This document shows, one piece after another, positions 26,687 through 36,343 of a stretch of 64,000 nucleotides of DNA (position 1 is the stretch's first letter; each line of letters opens with the position of its first letter). A program made the translations under genes and the position numbers. The DNA is from Sulfitobacter alexandrii (GTDB lineage: Bacteria > Pseudomonadota > Alphaproteobacteria > Rhodobacterales > Rhodobacteraceae), in contig NZ_CP018076.1 of the NCBI RefSeq assembly GCF_001886735.1, forward strand, positions 2,790,001 through 2,854,000, read 5' to 3'. Under the pieces are notes generated by a model. The model saw only the letters and a list, made by a program, of their open reading frames with translations, was not told the DNA's origin and made no database searches.

Positions 26687-28074
26687 GCCAGTTTCTCCTT
26701 CCAGCGGTCGATCTGGTCGCGCACCTGCGCCGGTGCCGTCCCGCCGTAAGACATACGCGAATTGACGGAATTTTCCACGCCCAGAACGTCGAACACGCCC
26801 TGCGTGATGCCGGGGTGAACGGCCTGCATCTGCGCCAGCGTGAGGTCGGGCAGATCACAGCCTGCCTTTTCCGCAATGCCCACCAGCGTGCCGGTCACGT
26901 GATGCGCGTCACGGAACGGCAGGCCCAGCACCCGCACCAGCCAGTCGGCAAGATCGGTCGCGGTGGAAAACCCGCTGCCCGCCGCCGCGGACAGGTTGTC
27001 GCGCTGCGCGGTCATGTCGCGCACCATGCCCTCCATCGCGGCCAGCGCCAGCATCAGGTTGTCGGCGGCGTCAAAGACCTGTTCTTTGTCCTCCTGCATG
27101 TCCTTGGAATAGGCCAGCGGCAGCCCCTTCATCACCATCATCAGCGCGGTATTGGCGCCGAAGATCCGCCCCACCTTGGCGCGGATCAGTTCGGCCGCGT
27201 CGGGGTTCTTCTTCTGCGGCATGATCGACGACCCGGTGGAAAACCGGTCGCTGAGCGCGACGAAGCGGAACTGCGCCGAGGACCAGATCACCAGTTCTTC
27301 GGCAAAGCGGCTGAGGTGCATGGCACAGATGCTCGCGCAGGAGAGGAACTCGAGCGCGAAGTCGCGGTCGCTGACCGCGTCGAGGCTGTTGGCGGCGGGC
27401 CGGTCGAAACCCAGCGCCTGCGCCGTCATCTCGCGGTCGATCGGAAAGGACGTGCCGGCCAGCGCCGCAGCCCCCAGCGGGCTTTCGTTCATCCGCGCCC
27501 GCGCGTCGCGCACGCGGCTCAGGTCGCGGCCGAACATCTCGACATAGGCCATCATGTGATGACCCCAGGTGACCGGCTGGGCGGTCTGCAGGTGGGTGAA
27601 ACCGGGCATGACCCAGTCGGCCCCCGCCTCCGCCTGCCCCAGCAGCGCGTGGATCAGCGCCACCAGCCCCGCGTCGAAGGCATCGAGCTGGTCGCGGGTC
27701 CAGAGCTTGAAATCCGTTGCGACCTGGTCGTTGCGGCTGCGCCCGGTGTGCAGGCGGCCCGCGGGTTCCCCGATCACCTCCTTGAGCCGCGCCTCGACGT
27801 TCATGTGGATATCCTCCAGCGCGGCGGAGAATTCGAAACGCCCTTCCTCGATCTCTGACAAGATCGTGAGCAAGCCTTCCCGGATCGCCTGCGCGTCGTT
27901 ATCACTGATGATGCCCGTGGCGGCCAGCATGGCGGCATGGGCGCGCGACCCCGCGATGTCCTGTGCGGCCATCCGCTTGTCAAACGAGATCGAGGCGTTA
28001 ATTGCCTCCATGATCGCGTCGGGACCGGCGGCAAAACGGCCACCCCACATCTTGTTTGAGGTCGTGTCGGTCAT
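26683..28074 (-). CDS. argH: argininosuccinate lyase
   Basis: A 463-residue member of the fumarase/aspartase superfamily that splits argininosuccinate into arginine and fumarate. Visible: [11 protein letters not shown] at the N-terminus, [13 protein letters not shown], and the superfamily signature [12 protein letters not shown]. The ATG at 28074 gives the normal start; the frame stays open upstream through the tlpA region on the other strand. Only 21 bases separate it from the divergent tlpA start, so their promoters must overlap. Confidence 0.97.
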   Translation of the reverse strand: MTDTTSNKMWGGRFAAGPDAIMEAINASISFDKRMAAQDIAGSRAHAAMLAATGIISDNDAQAIREGLLTILSEIEEGRFEFSAALEDIHMNVEARLKEVIGEPAGRLHTGRSRNDQVATDFKLWTRDQLDAFDAGLVALIHALLGQAEAGADWVMPGFTHLQTAQPVTWGHHMMAYVEMFGRDLSRVRDARARMNESPLGAAALAGTSFPIDREMTAQALGFDRPAANSLDAVSDRDFALEFLSCASICAMHLSRFAEELVIWSSAQFRFVALSDRFSTGSSIMPQKKNPDAAELIRAKVGRIFGANTALMMVMKGLPLAYSKDMQEDKEQVFDAADNLMLALAAMEGMVRDMTAQRDNLSAAAGSGFSTATDLADWLVRVLGLPFRDAHHVTGTLVGIAEKAGCDLPDLTLAQMQAVHPGITQGVFDVLGVENSVNSRMSYGGTAPAQVRDQIDRWKEKLA

Positions 28075-28095
28075 GTCAAACCCTCGGAGGGACAG

Positions 28096-28665
28096 ATGAG
28101 AAAATTCGTGCTCGGACTCGTGTATACGGCCCTGTTGGCAGGTGCAAACCCCGCTTTGGCGGCTGGGGCCGACATTCTGGGCCTGCGCGATGGCGACATG
28201 AAGAAACTGGTGGTGCATGACGCGCCGGTCGCCACCTCCGACGCGGCCTTCGACCTCGCCGACGAGGCGGGCAAGGGCACGCTGGCCGACTACCGGGGCA
28301 AATACGTCCTGGTGAATTTCTGGGCCACCTGGTGTGCGCCCTGCCGCAAGGAGATGCCGCAACTCGATGCGCTGCAAAAAGAATTCGGCGGCGCGGAGTT
28401 CGAGGTGCTGACCATCGCCACCGGGCGCAACTCGCCGGACGGCATCAAGCGGTTCTTCGAGGAGGCGGGCGTGACCAGCCTGCCCCGCCATCAGGACCCG
28501 AAACAGGCGCTGGCCAGCCAGATGGGCATCTTCGGCCTGCCGATCACCGTGCTGCTGGACCCCGAAGGCCGCGAGATCGCGCGCCTGCGCGGCGATGCGG
28601 ACTGGTCGAGCGACAGCGCGAAATCCATCGTCAAGGCGCTGATCGAGACGCGGCAGGACAGCTGA
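28096..28665 (+). CDS. tlpA: TlpA-family thiol:disulfide oxidoreductase
   Basis: A 189-residue thioredoxin-fold protein with an N-terminal signal or anchor (residues about 1-23) and the active site [14 protein letters not shown] (CAPC, about residues 79-82), then cis-Pro GLPITVLLD. Known family role: periplasmic disulfide reduction, for example for cytochrome c or copper-site assembly. The tlpA symbol marks family membership. Divergent from argH. Confidence 0.88.
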   Translation: MRKFVLGLVYTALLAGANPALAAGADILGLRDGDMKKLVVHDAPVATSDAAFDLADEAGKGTLADYRGKYVLVNFWATWCAPCRKEMPQLDALQKEFGGAEFEVLTIATGRNSPDGIKRFFEEAGVTSLPRHQDPKQALASQMGIFGLPITVLLDPEGREIARLRGDADWSSDSAKSIVKALIETRQDS

Positions 28666-28667
28666 TC

Positions 28668-28681
28668 GCGCCCGGGGGCGC
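28668..28681. terminator. small GC hairpin between convergent tlpA and Hint gene
   Basis: GCGCCC-GG-GGGCGC lies 2 bases after the tlpA stop and 11 bases before the end of the convergent Hint gene. No T-run follows. A bidirectional terminator is plausible but weakly supported. Confidence 0.35.
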
Positions 28682-28692
28682 TGACAGCCGCC

Positions 28693-29772
28693 TCAGGCCG
28701 CGTGGTTCAGGATCGCCGCCTCGGACGCCGACAGGTTGCGCCGCGCAAAACTGCCGTAGGTATGGGGGTCGTATTCCAGCTCGGGATGGCTGGCCAGCAA
28801 CCGCCGGCGGTCCGCGTCGTCCAGCGTCGACAGCGCGGCCGAGGCGGGATGAAAGCTCTCGGTCTCGACGCTGTTGGCCCAGATCACCTGATGCGAGTCG
28901 AAGAGCATGTGGATGTAGGTGACCTCCCGCAGTTTCAGGTCCACGGTGATCGTCTCTCCGTTGATCAGGTCGCGGGCCGTCACCAGCACCTCGGGCGTGT
29001 TGAACAGCTCTCGCGCCGCCGCGCCCTTGACGAGGATGCGGTGCTGCGGCGAGACGATGAGATCCGCGTCGGGCTGTCCGGGATTGAGCACCCCCGCGGC
29101 GATACGCACCGGCCGCAGGCGCGGCATCGCAAAGAGCCGCGCACCGGTCATCCGTCTGCTGCCGACCCAGCGGATTGGCTGCGCGCCGTCGTCCTTGGTC
29201 TGAACGAGGTCGCCCTCCCGCAGATCCTCGATCAGGGCGAGGCCGCCCGGGGTGCGAATGCGCGTGCCCGGCGTGAAACAGATCACGCCGCCGTCGGAGG
29301 CCGAAGCCGCGTCGCCCGTGGCGCTGCCAAGGGTGTGGTGTACGATCCAGAGGTCGCAGTTGCGGGGAGGCATTTCGTCAAGGAACATCAGCAGTGGCTG
29401 GCTGCCGCCGCCCACCTCGATCAACGTCACGGTATAGCTGCGACCGCCGTCGGTCACGACGAAGCTGTTGTCCATCAGAGGCCCGCTGTCCACGGGATCG
29501 GCGGTCCGGGGATCCCGTCGCGGGCTGCCGCCCTCTTCCAGCGCCGCGCCCACCAGTCGGCGCACCATGCGCGCCGCCCGCTTGCGCAGGTTCTCTGCTT
29601 CGTCTGCCTGGTCCAGCCGCAATACGTCGTTCGGGCCATCGACCCGGATCGCGTCCCCCCGCCATGCCCATGCCGCTCCCACGGAAAGGGATTGCACCGG
29701 CGCGGCTTCGAGGCCGTCTATTTCTGTTTGCGACCAGCTGATGACAAACGTGCCCTTAAAGCCCGTTTTCAT
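28693..29772 (-). CDS. Hint (hedgehog/intein) domain protein
   Basis: A 359-residue protein. The Hint module begins at Cys165 (CFTPGTRIRTPGG), preceded by GGVI, and includes LIEDLREGDLVQTKD, RWVGSRR and VSPQHRILV, matching the Rhodobacterales Hint_2 group. The N-terminal 160 residues are of unknown fold. No recognisable secretion signal is seen at the N-terminus. Stand-alone Hint proteins may self-cleave at the Cys. The upstream gap 29773-30003 separates it from the divergent winged-helix gene. Confidence 0.8.
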   Translation of the reverse strand: MKTGFKGTFVISWSQTEIDGLEAAPVQSLSVGAAWAWRGDAIRVDGPNDVLRLDQADEAENLRKRAARMVRRLVGAALEEGGSPRRDPRTADPVDSGPLMDNSFVVTDGGRSYTVTLIEVGGGSQPLLMFLDEMPPRNCDLWIVHHTLGSATGDAASASDGGVICFTPGTRIRTPGGLALIEDLREGDLVQTKDDGAQPIRWVGSRRMTGARLFAMPRLRPVRIAAGVLNPGQPDADLIVSPQHRILVKGAAARELFNTPEVLVTARDLINGETITVDLKLREVTYIHMLFDSHQVIWANSVETESFHPASAALSTLDDADRRRLLASHPELEYDPHTYGSFARRNLSASEAAILNHAA

Positions 29773-30003
29773 TGCTCGTTCTGCCTGCCTCAGTCTTTTT
29801 ATTAACGGATTGGTAGCAAACGAACCCCGACCTGCAAAGGCAAAATCATGTCAAATTCCAGCGTGTTGCAATTTGATCTTGATGCGTTGCCCAACGGCGT
29901 CACCCCGTGCCCGCGGCGACGTTGCGGCCTCAAGCCGGAAAACCGTTGTAAAACGTTGGCGATTTGCTAGCGTTGTCGCGACCAAAACCGCTCAGGAGTG
30001 TCC

Positions 30004-30531
30004 ATGTCCCTGCCGCCCAAGGCCCTGCCAGCCCGCCGCATCGTCTCGTCCCGTCACCTTGCCGAGGGCGAAGGCTGGGAAGCCTCCGAACTGGAATACG
30101 GCCTGATCATCGCCTTCAACGCCTTCACCCGCTGGATGTCGCGCTGCATGGCGGCGGCGGGCAACGCGGACCTGACGCCGCTGGAAATACTGGTGCTGCA
30201 CAATACCAACCACCGCAGCCGCGAGAAGCGCCTGACCGACATCTGCTTCCTGCTGAACATCGAGGACACCCACACCGTCAACTACGCGCTCAAGAAACTG
30301 CTGAAATCCGAGCTGCTGGTGGCGGAGAAACGCGGCAAGGAGGTGTTCTATCGCACCTCCGACACCGGTGCGGCGCTGTGCGAGGCCTACCGCGCCATCC
30401 GCGAAACCTGCTTCCTCGACGGGCTCAACCGCATCAATCTGGGCGGCGACGACCTGCGCAAGGTCGCCGCCAGCCTGCGCACGATGTCGGGGCAGTACGA
30501 CCAGGCGAGCCGCGCGGCCGCGTCGCTCTGA
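30004..30531 (+). CDS. MarR-like winged-helix DNA-binding protein
   Basis: A 175-residue cytosolic regulator. The core LTPLEILVLHNTNH, LTDICFLLNIEDTHTVNYALKKLLKSELL and KRGKEVFYRTSDTG fits a winged helix of the MarR/HTH_27 type. AGGAG (29994-29998) is 5 bases before the ATG at 30004; a GTG at 29998 is inside the ribosome site, so 30004 is preferred. Targets unknown. Convergent with gap, 9 bases apart. Confidence 0.8.
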   Translation: MSLPPKALPARRIVSSRHLAEGEGWEASELEYGLIIAFNAFTRWMSRCMAAAGNADLTPLEILVLHNTNHRSREKRLTDICFLLNIEDTHTVNYALKKLLKSELLVAEKRGKEVFYRTSDTGAALCEAYRAIRETCFLDGLNRINLGGDDLRKVAASLRTMSGQYDQASRAAASL

Positions 30532-30540
30532 CCCCGGGGA

Positions 30541-31542
30541 TCAGAGCAGGGCGGCCATCGCGCGGGCGGTGTCGTTCATCCGGTTGGAGAAACCCCATTC
30601 GTTGTCGTACCAGCTGACCACGCGGATCATGCCGCCCTGCGTCACGCTGGTCTGCGCGGCTGCAAAGCACGACGAATGCGGGTCGTGGTTGAAATCGACG
30701 GACACCAGCGGATCGACTTCGTAGGCCAGCACGCCCTTCAGTGGACCGTTCGCGGCTTCTTTCATCGCGGCGTTGACGTCTTCCACGGTGGCGTTGCGAC
30801 CGGGCAGGATGCGCAGGTCGACCATCGACACGTTGGCCACCGGCACCCGCACCGCGGACCCTTCCAGCTTGCCCTTGAGCGCCGGCAGAACCTCCGAGAT
30901 CGCGGCGGCGGCACCCGTCGAGGTCGGGACCATGGACACCGCAGCCGCGCGGCCACGGTAGAGATCCTTGTGCGGCGCATCATGCGTCGGCTGGTCGCCG
31001 GTATAGGCGTGGATCGTCGTCATGTAGCCGGTCTCGATGCCGAAGGCCCGGTCGAGCACCATCGCGACAGGCGCAAGACAGTTCGTCGTGCAGGACGCGT
31101 TCGACACGATCACGTCCTCTGCCGTCAGGTCCGCGTGGTTGACCCCGTAGACCACGGTCCGGTCCACCCCCTTGCCGGGGGCGGAGATCAGAACCCGCTT
31201 CGATCCGTTCTCGAGGTGCGCCGCGGCCTTGTCGCGGGTGGTGAAGATGCCGGTGCATTCGTAGACGATGTCCACATCGTCCCAGGGCAGCCGTGCCGGG
31301 TCGCGTTCCGCCGTGAGGCGGATGGTGTGGTCGCCGACGGTCAGCCTGTCGCCGTCGAGCCGCGCCGCTTCGGTCAGGCGGCCATGCACGGAATCGTACT
31401 TGAGCAGGTGCAGCAAGGTCTCTGCCGGGGCGAGGTCATTGACCGCCACGACCTCGATGCCATCGGCACCGTTTTCCAACAGCGCGCGCAACACGTTGCG
31501 CCCGATCCGGCCGAAACCGTTGATTGCGATCTTCGTGGTCAT
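30541..31542 (-). CDS. gap: type I glyceraldehyde-3-phosphate dehydrogenase
   Basis: A 333-residue phosphorylating GAPDH. NAD site AINGFGRIGRNVLRALL, catalytic Cys in SNASCTTNCLAP (about residue 155), and SWYDNEWGFSNRM near the end are all canonical. It acts in glycolysis and gluconeogenesis. A perfect GTTAGCGCTAAC palindrome lies 65 bases upstream of its start. Confidence 0.97.
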   Translation of the reverse strand: MTTKIAINGFGRIGRNVLRALLENGADGIEVVAVNDLAPAETLLHLLKYDSVHGRLTEAARLDGDRLTVGDHTIRLTAERDPARLPWDDVDIVYECTGIFTTRDKAAAHLENGSKRVLISAPGKGVDRTVVYGVNHADLTAEDVIVSNASCTTNCLAPVAMVLDRAFGIETGYMTTIHAYTGDQPTHDAPHKDLYRGRAAAVSMVPTSTGAAAAISEVLPALKGKLEGSAVRVPVANVSMVDLRILPGRNATVEDVNAAMKEAANGPLKGVLAYEVDPLVSVDFNHDPHSSCFAAAQTSVTQGGMIRVVSWYDNEWGFSNRMNDTARAMAALL

Positions 31543-31606
31543 CTTCGACTCTCCCCTTCGCGATCGTCCGCGTCGCGCGCCCGTGGCGCCGCGTCTTTGC
31601 GATCCA

Positions 31607-31618
31607 GTTAGCGCTAAC
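31607..31618. promoter_or_regulatory. GTTAGCGCTAAC palindrome upstream of gap
   Basis: A perfect 12-bp palindrome with the central CG step typical of LacI-family operators, in the 276-base gap between gap (minus) and the BadF-type kinase (plus). A LacI-type regulator of central carbon metabolism such as CceR of Rhodobacter is a candidate by inference; the regulator gene is not in this window. The rest of the gap (31543-31818) shows nothing else I can support. Confidence 0.55.
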
Positions 31619-31818
31619 AGCCGAAAATTACAACCGCCAATCGCCGGCGCGCCAGTTCTGCGGGTGTGGCGGCCGTGTCCGGCCTCTCAATCAGGTCGCG
31701 CCCCCTGGGGCGGTTCGGGGGTCAAAGATCGCGCTCAGGGCGCAATTGCACCTGAACCGGGGGCAAAGGTCGCATTTTCACGCTGCACTGGGCGCGCAGG
31801 TGCCTTATAGAAACCGGC

Positions 31819-32700
31819 ATGACGCAGTTGCACGATAAGATCCTGATCGCGGTGGACGCCGGTGGCACCGGGTGCCGCGCTGCTGCGGGCACCGTGACGC
31901 GCGGCATTCTGGCCGATGCGCGGGGCGGCCCGGCCAATGTCGAGAACAGCTTTGACGGGGCCATCGCCAACATCGTCGCCGCGGTGGCCGAGGCGCTGGC
32001 CAACGCCGGGCTGGATGACACGCCCGCCGGGCGGATCACCGGCCATGTGGGCGCCGCCGGGGCGAATAGCGCCGAGACCATGACGCAGGTCGCCGCCGCC
32101 CTGCCCTATGGCCGCACGCTGGTGTCGGGCGACAAGGAAACGACCGTGGCCGGCGCGCTTGGCGAACACGACGGCTACGTGCTGGGCATCGGCACGGGCA
32201 CCTTCATCTCGCGCCAGCGTGACGGCAAGGTCAGCACCGTGTCGGGCTGGGGTTTCCAGATCTCGGACCAGGCCTCCGGCGCATGGCTCGGGCATCGGCT
32301 GCTGGAACGGACATTGATGGCCTATGACGGGATCGAGCCGCACACCGGCCTCACCCGCAGGACGCTTGACGGCATGGGGGGCCTGCACGCGATGCGGGGC
32401 TTCTGCCTGACCGCGACACCCGCTGATTACGCGACCCTCGCGCCCGAAGTCCTCTCGGCAGCGCAAGACGGTGACGCCGCCGCGCTGGACCTGATCGCGC
32501 GCGCGGTGGCCTTTCTGGAAAAGGGGCTGGCGGCGCTGGACTTCACGCCCGGCGACAGGCTGTGCCTGACCGGCGGGGTCGGGCCGCACTACCGCGATTA
32601 CCTGTCAGGGGAAACGATCCGCAACGTGGTCGCCCCGCAGGGCAATGCCATGCAGGGGGCGTTCGCGCTGGCCCGTCAGGCCGCGCAGCAGGACGCCTAG
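31819..32700 (+). CDS. BadF/BadG/BcrA/BcrD-type ATPase, likely amino-sugar kinase
   Basis: A 293-residue actin-fold kinase. Phosphate-1 loop VDAGGTGCRAAAG near residue 11, GIGTGTFIS near residue 127, and GGVGPHY near residue 253 mark the ASKHA fold. Family members include N-acetylglucosamine kinase; lacking the Cys iron-sulfur motifs of BadF activators, a sugar kinase role is more likely. Divergent from gap and possibly sharing its regulation. The 215-base stretch 32701-32915 before codA holds no gene I can support. Confidence 0.78.
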   Translation: MTQLHDKILIAVDAGGTGCRAAAGTVTRGILADARGGPANVENSFDGAIANIVAAVAEALANAGLDDTPAGRITGHVGAAGANSAETMTQVAAALPYGRTLVSGDKETTVAGALGEHDGYVLGIGTGTFISRQRDGKVSTVSGWGFQISDQASGAWLGHRLLERTLMAYDGIEPHTGLTRRTLDGMGGLHAMRGFCLTATPADYATLAPEVLSAAQDGDAAALDLIARAVAFLEKGLAALDFTPGDRLCLTGGVGPHYRDYLSGETIRNVVAPQGNAMQGAFALARQAAQQDA

Positions 32701-32915
32701 CGCCCGCCGTTTGCGAGCCTCGTCCGGGTCTGTGGATCTGTGGGGACCGTTGAAATGGCGGCGCCGCCGGATCGGATGGTATGAGACAGGGCAGGCCCTG
32801 CACGTTGAACGGTTCAATGTGGCCCGTTGTCGGCGGGCCTCTGTTTCTCCGAATGCGCCCGGTGTGTCAGGCCGGGTGCGGGTGTCGCGACAGGCGGGGT
32901 TCTAGCGGAGTGTGG

Positions 32916-34223
32916 TTAACACTGCCCTGACGTGCCGTCCGTTGCGCCGGTATGCGCGGCGTGCCTGCGCCGCACCGACGCGGGTCGCCCCGGCAGCGAC
33001 AGCCGGGCATCGTTGCGGCTCTGGCGCGAGATCACCTTGCCTTTCGACACCACGCACAGCCGGTCGGGCCGCAGGCGCAGCGCCTCGATCGGGTTGCCCG
33101 CGTCCAGCACGACGAGCGAGGCCTGTGCGCCGACCCTCAGGCCATAGTCGCGAAGCCCCATGATCCGCGCGTTCACCTCCGTCACCATGTCGAAACAACG
33201 GCGCATCTCTTCGGGGCTGCTCATCTGCGCCACGTGCAGCCCCATAAACGCGACGTCGAGCATGTCGCCCGTTCCCATCGAATACCACGGGTCCATCACG
33301 CAATCCTGCCCCCAGCCCACCGTGATGCCGTGGGCCTGCATTTCCTTGACCCGCGTCAGGCCGCGCCGTTTGGGAAAGGTGTCGTGGCGGCCCTGAAGCA
33401 TGATGTTGATCAAGGGGTTCGGGATGGCCGCGACCTCTGCCTCGGCGATCAGGGGCAGCAGCTTGGAGACATAGTAGTTGTCCATCGAATGCATCGAGGT
33501 CAGATGCGAGCCCGCCACGCGCCCCTGCAGGCCCAGTCGCCGGGTCTCGAACGCTAGCGTCTCGATGTGGCGCGAATGGGGATCGTCGGTTTCGTCGCAA
33601 TGCAGGTCGACCATCAGCCCCCGCTCGGCGGCCAGTTCGCAAAGCACGGTGACCGACCGCGCGCCATCCGCCATGGTGCGTTCGAAATGCGGGATGCCGC
33701 CGACCACGTCCACGCCCATGTCCAGCGCGCGGATCGTGTTCGCATGGGCGGTGGGATCGCGGAAGAGGCCGTCCTGCGGGAAGGCCACCAGTTGCAGGTC
33801 GATGTAGCCGCTGACCGCCTTGCGGACCTCCAGCAGTGCCTCGACCCCCAGCAGGCGGTCGTCGCAGGTATCCACGTGGCTGCGGATCGCCAGCAGGCCC
33901 AGCGACGCCGCCCAGTCGCAATATTCAAGTGCGCGGTCGAAGACGTCCTGCTGCGTCATCACGTCCTTGAGCTCCCCCCAGAGCCCGATCCCTTCGAGCA
34001 GCGTGCCCGACGCGTTGATGCGCGGGATGCCGTAGCTGAGTGTCGCGTCCATGTGGAAATGCGGATCGACGAAGGGGGGCGCGACGAGATCCCCGGTGGC
34101 GTCGATCACTTCGCCCGCTTGCGCGTCGAGCGTGCCGATGGCGGTGATCCGGTCGCCCGCGATGCCGATGTCGGCGGTGGTGCCGTCCGGCATAGTGCCG
34201 CCCTTGATGATGATGTCGAACAT
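32916..34223 (-). CDS. codA: cytosine deaminase-like amidohydrolase
   Basis: A 435-residue metal-dependent amidohydrolase. Visible: metal ligands HFHMDATL near residue 55, [32 protein letters not shown], and the metal-binding Asp in [12 protein letters not shown]. These match the CodA branch (cytosine to uracil plus ammonia); related enzymes deaminate other pyrimidines, triazines or isoguanine. The last 30 residues are Arg-rich and atypical. It is the last gene after a BMP-type ABC importer on the same strand. Confidence 0.85.
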   Translation of the reverse strand: MFDIIIKGGTMPDGTTADIGIAGDRITAIGTLDAQAGEVIDATGDLVAPPFVDPHFHMDATLSYGIPRINASGTLLEGIGLWGELKDVMTQQDVFDRALEYCDWAASLGLLAIRSHVDTCDDRLLGVEALLEVRKAVSGYIDLQLVAFPQDGLFRDPTAHANTIRALDMGVDVVGGIPHFERTMADGARSVTVLCELAAERGLMVDLHCDETDDPHSRHIETLAFETRRLGLQGRVAGSHLTSMHSMDNYYVSKLLPLIAEAEVAAIPNPLINIMLQGRHDTFPKRRGLTRVKEMQAHGITVGWGQDCVMDPWYSMGTGDMLDVAFMGLHVAQMSSPEEMRRCFDMVTEVNARIMGLRDYGLRVGAQASLVVLDAGNPIEALRLRPDRLCVVSKGKVISRQSRNDARLSLPGRPASVRRRHAAHTGATDGTSGQC

Positions 34224-34321
34224 GGAAATCTTTCTACTTTACCGGTCTCGAGTTAGCGCGAAGGACGGCCCCCGGCCGCGGGTGGGGGTGAAGCCCCCGC
34301 CCATGGGGGCGGTCGGGGGCT

Positions 34322-34340
34322 GTCCGGCCTGCGGCCGGAC
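34322..34340. repeat. GTCCGGCC hairpin element after the ABC permease gene
   Basis: GTCCGGCC-TGC-GGCCGGAC is a perfect 8-bp hairpin, 9 bases beyond the permease stop, in the 126-base gap before codA. Adjacent sequence (34296-34312) holds a second, CATGGG-centred hairpin. The same two-part arrangement recurs at 37930-37980. Possibly a REP-like element or transcript-end structure. Confidence 0.5.
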
Positions 34341-34349
34341 GGAAGATCA

Positions 34350-35294
34350 CTACCGCTCCCCCTTGTTGAAGGGCACCATCAGCGCCGCAGGCACCTGCGC
34401 GCGGCGCGACATCACGACCAGCGCAAGGATCGACAGGATATAGGGCGCCATCAGGAAGTACTGGTAGGGGAACCCCGCCCCCAGCGGTGTCTGCTGCAAC
34501 CGCACCTGCAGCGCGTCGAAAGCCGCGAACAGGATCGCGCCCAGCAGGGTCTTGCCCGGTTTCCACGACCCGAACACCACCAGCGCAATGCAGATCCAGC
34601 CGCGCCCGTTGACCATTTCGAAGAAGAAGGAGTTGAAGGCGCTCATGGTCAGGAACGCCCCGCCCACGGCCATCAGACCACTGCCCACCATGACCGCCCC
34701 GATGCGGATGGCCGACACGCTCAGCCCCTGCGCCTCGACCGCCGCGGGGTTCTCGCCCGCCGCCCGCAGTGCGAGGCCAAGGGGCGTGCGGTAGAGCGTG
34801 ACCGACACCACCGCCGCCAGCACGAAGGCCAGATAGGTCAGCGGTGTCTGGTTGAACAGCGCCTGCCCGAGCACGGGAATGTCGGACAGCAGCGGGATCT
34901 CGAACGGCTGGAAGGCGTCGATCTTGGGCGGTGACGTGACCTCCGGCAGCGCGAGGCGATAGCAGTAATAGGTCAGCGAGGTCGCCAGCAGCGTGATGCC
35001 AAGGCCGACCACATGCTGCGACAGGCCGAACGGCACCGTCAGCACGCCGTGCAACAGGCCGAACGCCATGCCCGACAACATCGCCACGCAGACGCCGAAC
35101 CACAGCCCTCCGCCCAGATAGACCGTCAGCCAGCCCGCAAAGGCACCGACGACCATGATCCCTTCGATCCCGAGGTTCAGCACCCCTGCCCGTTCGCAGA
35201 TCAGTTCGCCCAGCGCGGCAAAGATCAGTGGCGAGGCGATGCGGATCGCGGCGGTCCAGAAGCTGGCGGAGATGAGGATATCGAGGATGTCCAT
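34350..35294 (-). CDS. ABC transporter permease, BMP/nucleoside type (second permease)
   Basis: A 314-residue inner-membrane permease with about eight hydrophobic segments. LIFAALGELICERAGVLNLGIEGIM is the hallmark of the permease type paired with BMP-family binding proteins, followed by LRAAGENPAAVEAQGLSV and GRGWICIALVVFGSWKP. It is the partner of the permease upstream, which it overlaps by one base (TGATG). Substrate probably a nucleoside or nucleobase, by family and by the codA neighbour. Confidence 0.9.
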   Translation of the reverse strand: MDILDILISASFWTAAIRIASPLIFAALGELICERAGVLNLGIEGIMVVGAFAGWLTVYLGGGLWFGVCVAMLSGMAFGLLHGVLTVPFGLSQHVVGLGITLLATSLTYYCYRLALPEVTSPPKIDAFQPFEIPLLSDIPVLGQALFNQTPLTYLAFVLAAVVSVTLYRTPLGLALRAAGENPAAVEAQGLSVSAIRIGAVMVGSGLMAVGGAFLTMSAFNSFFFEMVNGRGWICIALVVFGSWKPGKTLLGAILFAAFDALQVRLQQTPLGAGFPYQYFLMAPYILSILALVVMSRRAQVPAALMVPFNKGER

Positions 35295-36343
35295 CAGCCG
35301 CGCCTCACCCTGAATTTCGTCAGCATGATCGCCAGCACCATCAACAGAAGCGCCACCGCCAGCATGATGTCGGCCAGGTAGGTCGGCACCCCCGCCGCGC
35401 GGCTCATGCTGTCGGCGCCCACGAAGATGCCCGCGACGAAAAGCGCGGCGACCACCACGCCCAGCGGATTGAGCAACGCCAGCATCGCCACGATGATGCC
35501 GGTGTAGCCGAAGCCGGGCGAGATATCCAAGGTCAGGCTGCCTTTCAGTCCCGCGACCTCGGAAAACCCGGCAAGCGCCGCGAGGCCGCCCGACAGCAGC
35601 GCCGTCTTGATCAGGGTGACGTTCACAGGGATACCGGCGAACCGGGCCGCTTCGGCGTTCAGGCCCACGGCTCGCATTTCATAACCCAGCGTGGTGCGGC
35701 GCTGGATCACCCAGACGATCCCGGCGGAGATCAGCGCAAGGCCGAAGCCCCAGTGCAGGCGAAGGCCCTCGATCATGCGGGGCAGCCGCGCTTCGTCGAT
35801 CAGGCGGGCCGACTTGGGCCAGCCGAGACCCATCGGATCCTTCAGCGGTCCCTCCAGCAGCATGGAGACCCAGAGCAGCACGACGAAGTTCAGGAGCAGC
35901 GTCGTCACCACCTCGTCCACGCCGAACCGTGTCTTGAGAAAGGTCGGCACCAGCAGCACCAGCGCCCCGCCCAGCATCGCCGCAACCGCCATCGCGGGCA
36001 GCAGCGCACCGGCGGGCCACGACAGCGCGCCGGTGCCCAGCACCACGGTGACCACGGCGCCCACGTAGAGCTGCGCCTCGGCCCCGATGTTCCACAGCCG
36101 CGCGCGGAAAGCGACGGCGACCGCCAGCCCGGTAAAGATCAGCGGTGTCGCGCGGTTCAGCGTTTCCAGCAGGGCGAACTTCGACCCGAAAGCGCCCTTG
36201 AGGATCAGGCCCAGCACCGAGAAGGGTTGCGCGCCCGCGATCATCGCCAGAAGCGAGGCAATCACGACCGTGCCGGCCACCGCCATGGCGGGCAGGCCGA
36301 CGCGCCGGGTCAGCGGGGGGTTCGCGATGGGTTCAAGCCGCAT
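35294..36343 (-). CDS. ABC transporter permease, BMP/nucleoside type (first permease)
   Basis: A 349-residue inner-membrane permease with about eight to ten hydrophobic segments and the paired-family motifs FRARLWNIGAEAQLYVGA and YEMRAVGLNAEAARFAGIPV. The ATG at 36343 overlaps the ATPase gene by 11 bases and has GAGGGG about 7 bases upstream; an in-frame TTG at 36349 is less likely. Forms a heterodimeric channel with the 34350 permease. Confidence 0.9.
   Translation of the reverse strand: MRLEPIANPPLTRRVGLPAMAVAGTVVIASLLAMIAGAQPFSVLGLILKGAFGSKFALLETLNRATPLIFTGLAVAVAFRARLWNIGAEAQLYVGAVVTVVLGTGALSWPAGALLPAMAVAAMLGGALVLLVPTFLKTRFGVDEVVTTLLLNFVVLLWVSMLLEGPLKDPMGLGWPKSARLIDEARLPRMIEGLRLHWGFGLALISAGIVWVIQRRTTLGYEMRAVGLNAEAARFAGIPVNVTLIKTALLSGGLAALAGFSEVAGLKGSLTLDISPGFGYTGIIVAMLALLNPLGVVVAALFVAGIFVGADSMSRAAGVPTYLADIMLAVALLLMVLAIMLTKFRVRRG

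Noticed and set aside
32805..32817. TTGAAC-G-GTTCAA palindrome
   Set aside because: It lies between two converging genes (kinase and codA), where an operator has no obvious target; six-base arms can arise by chance.
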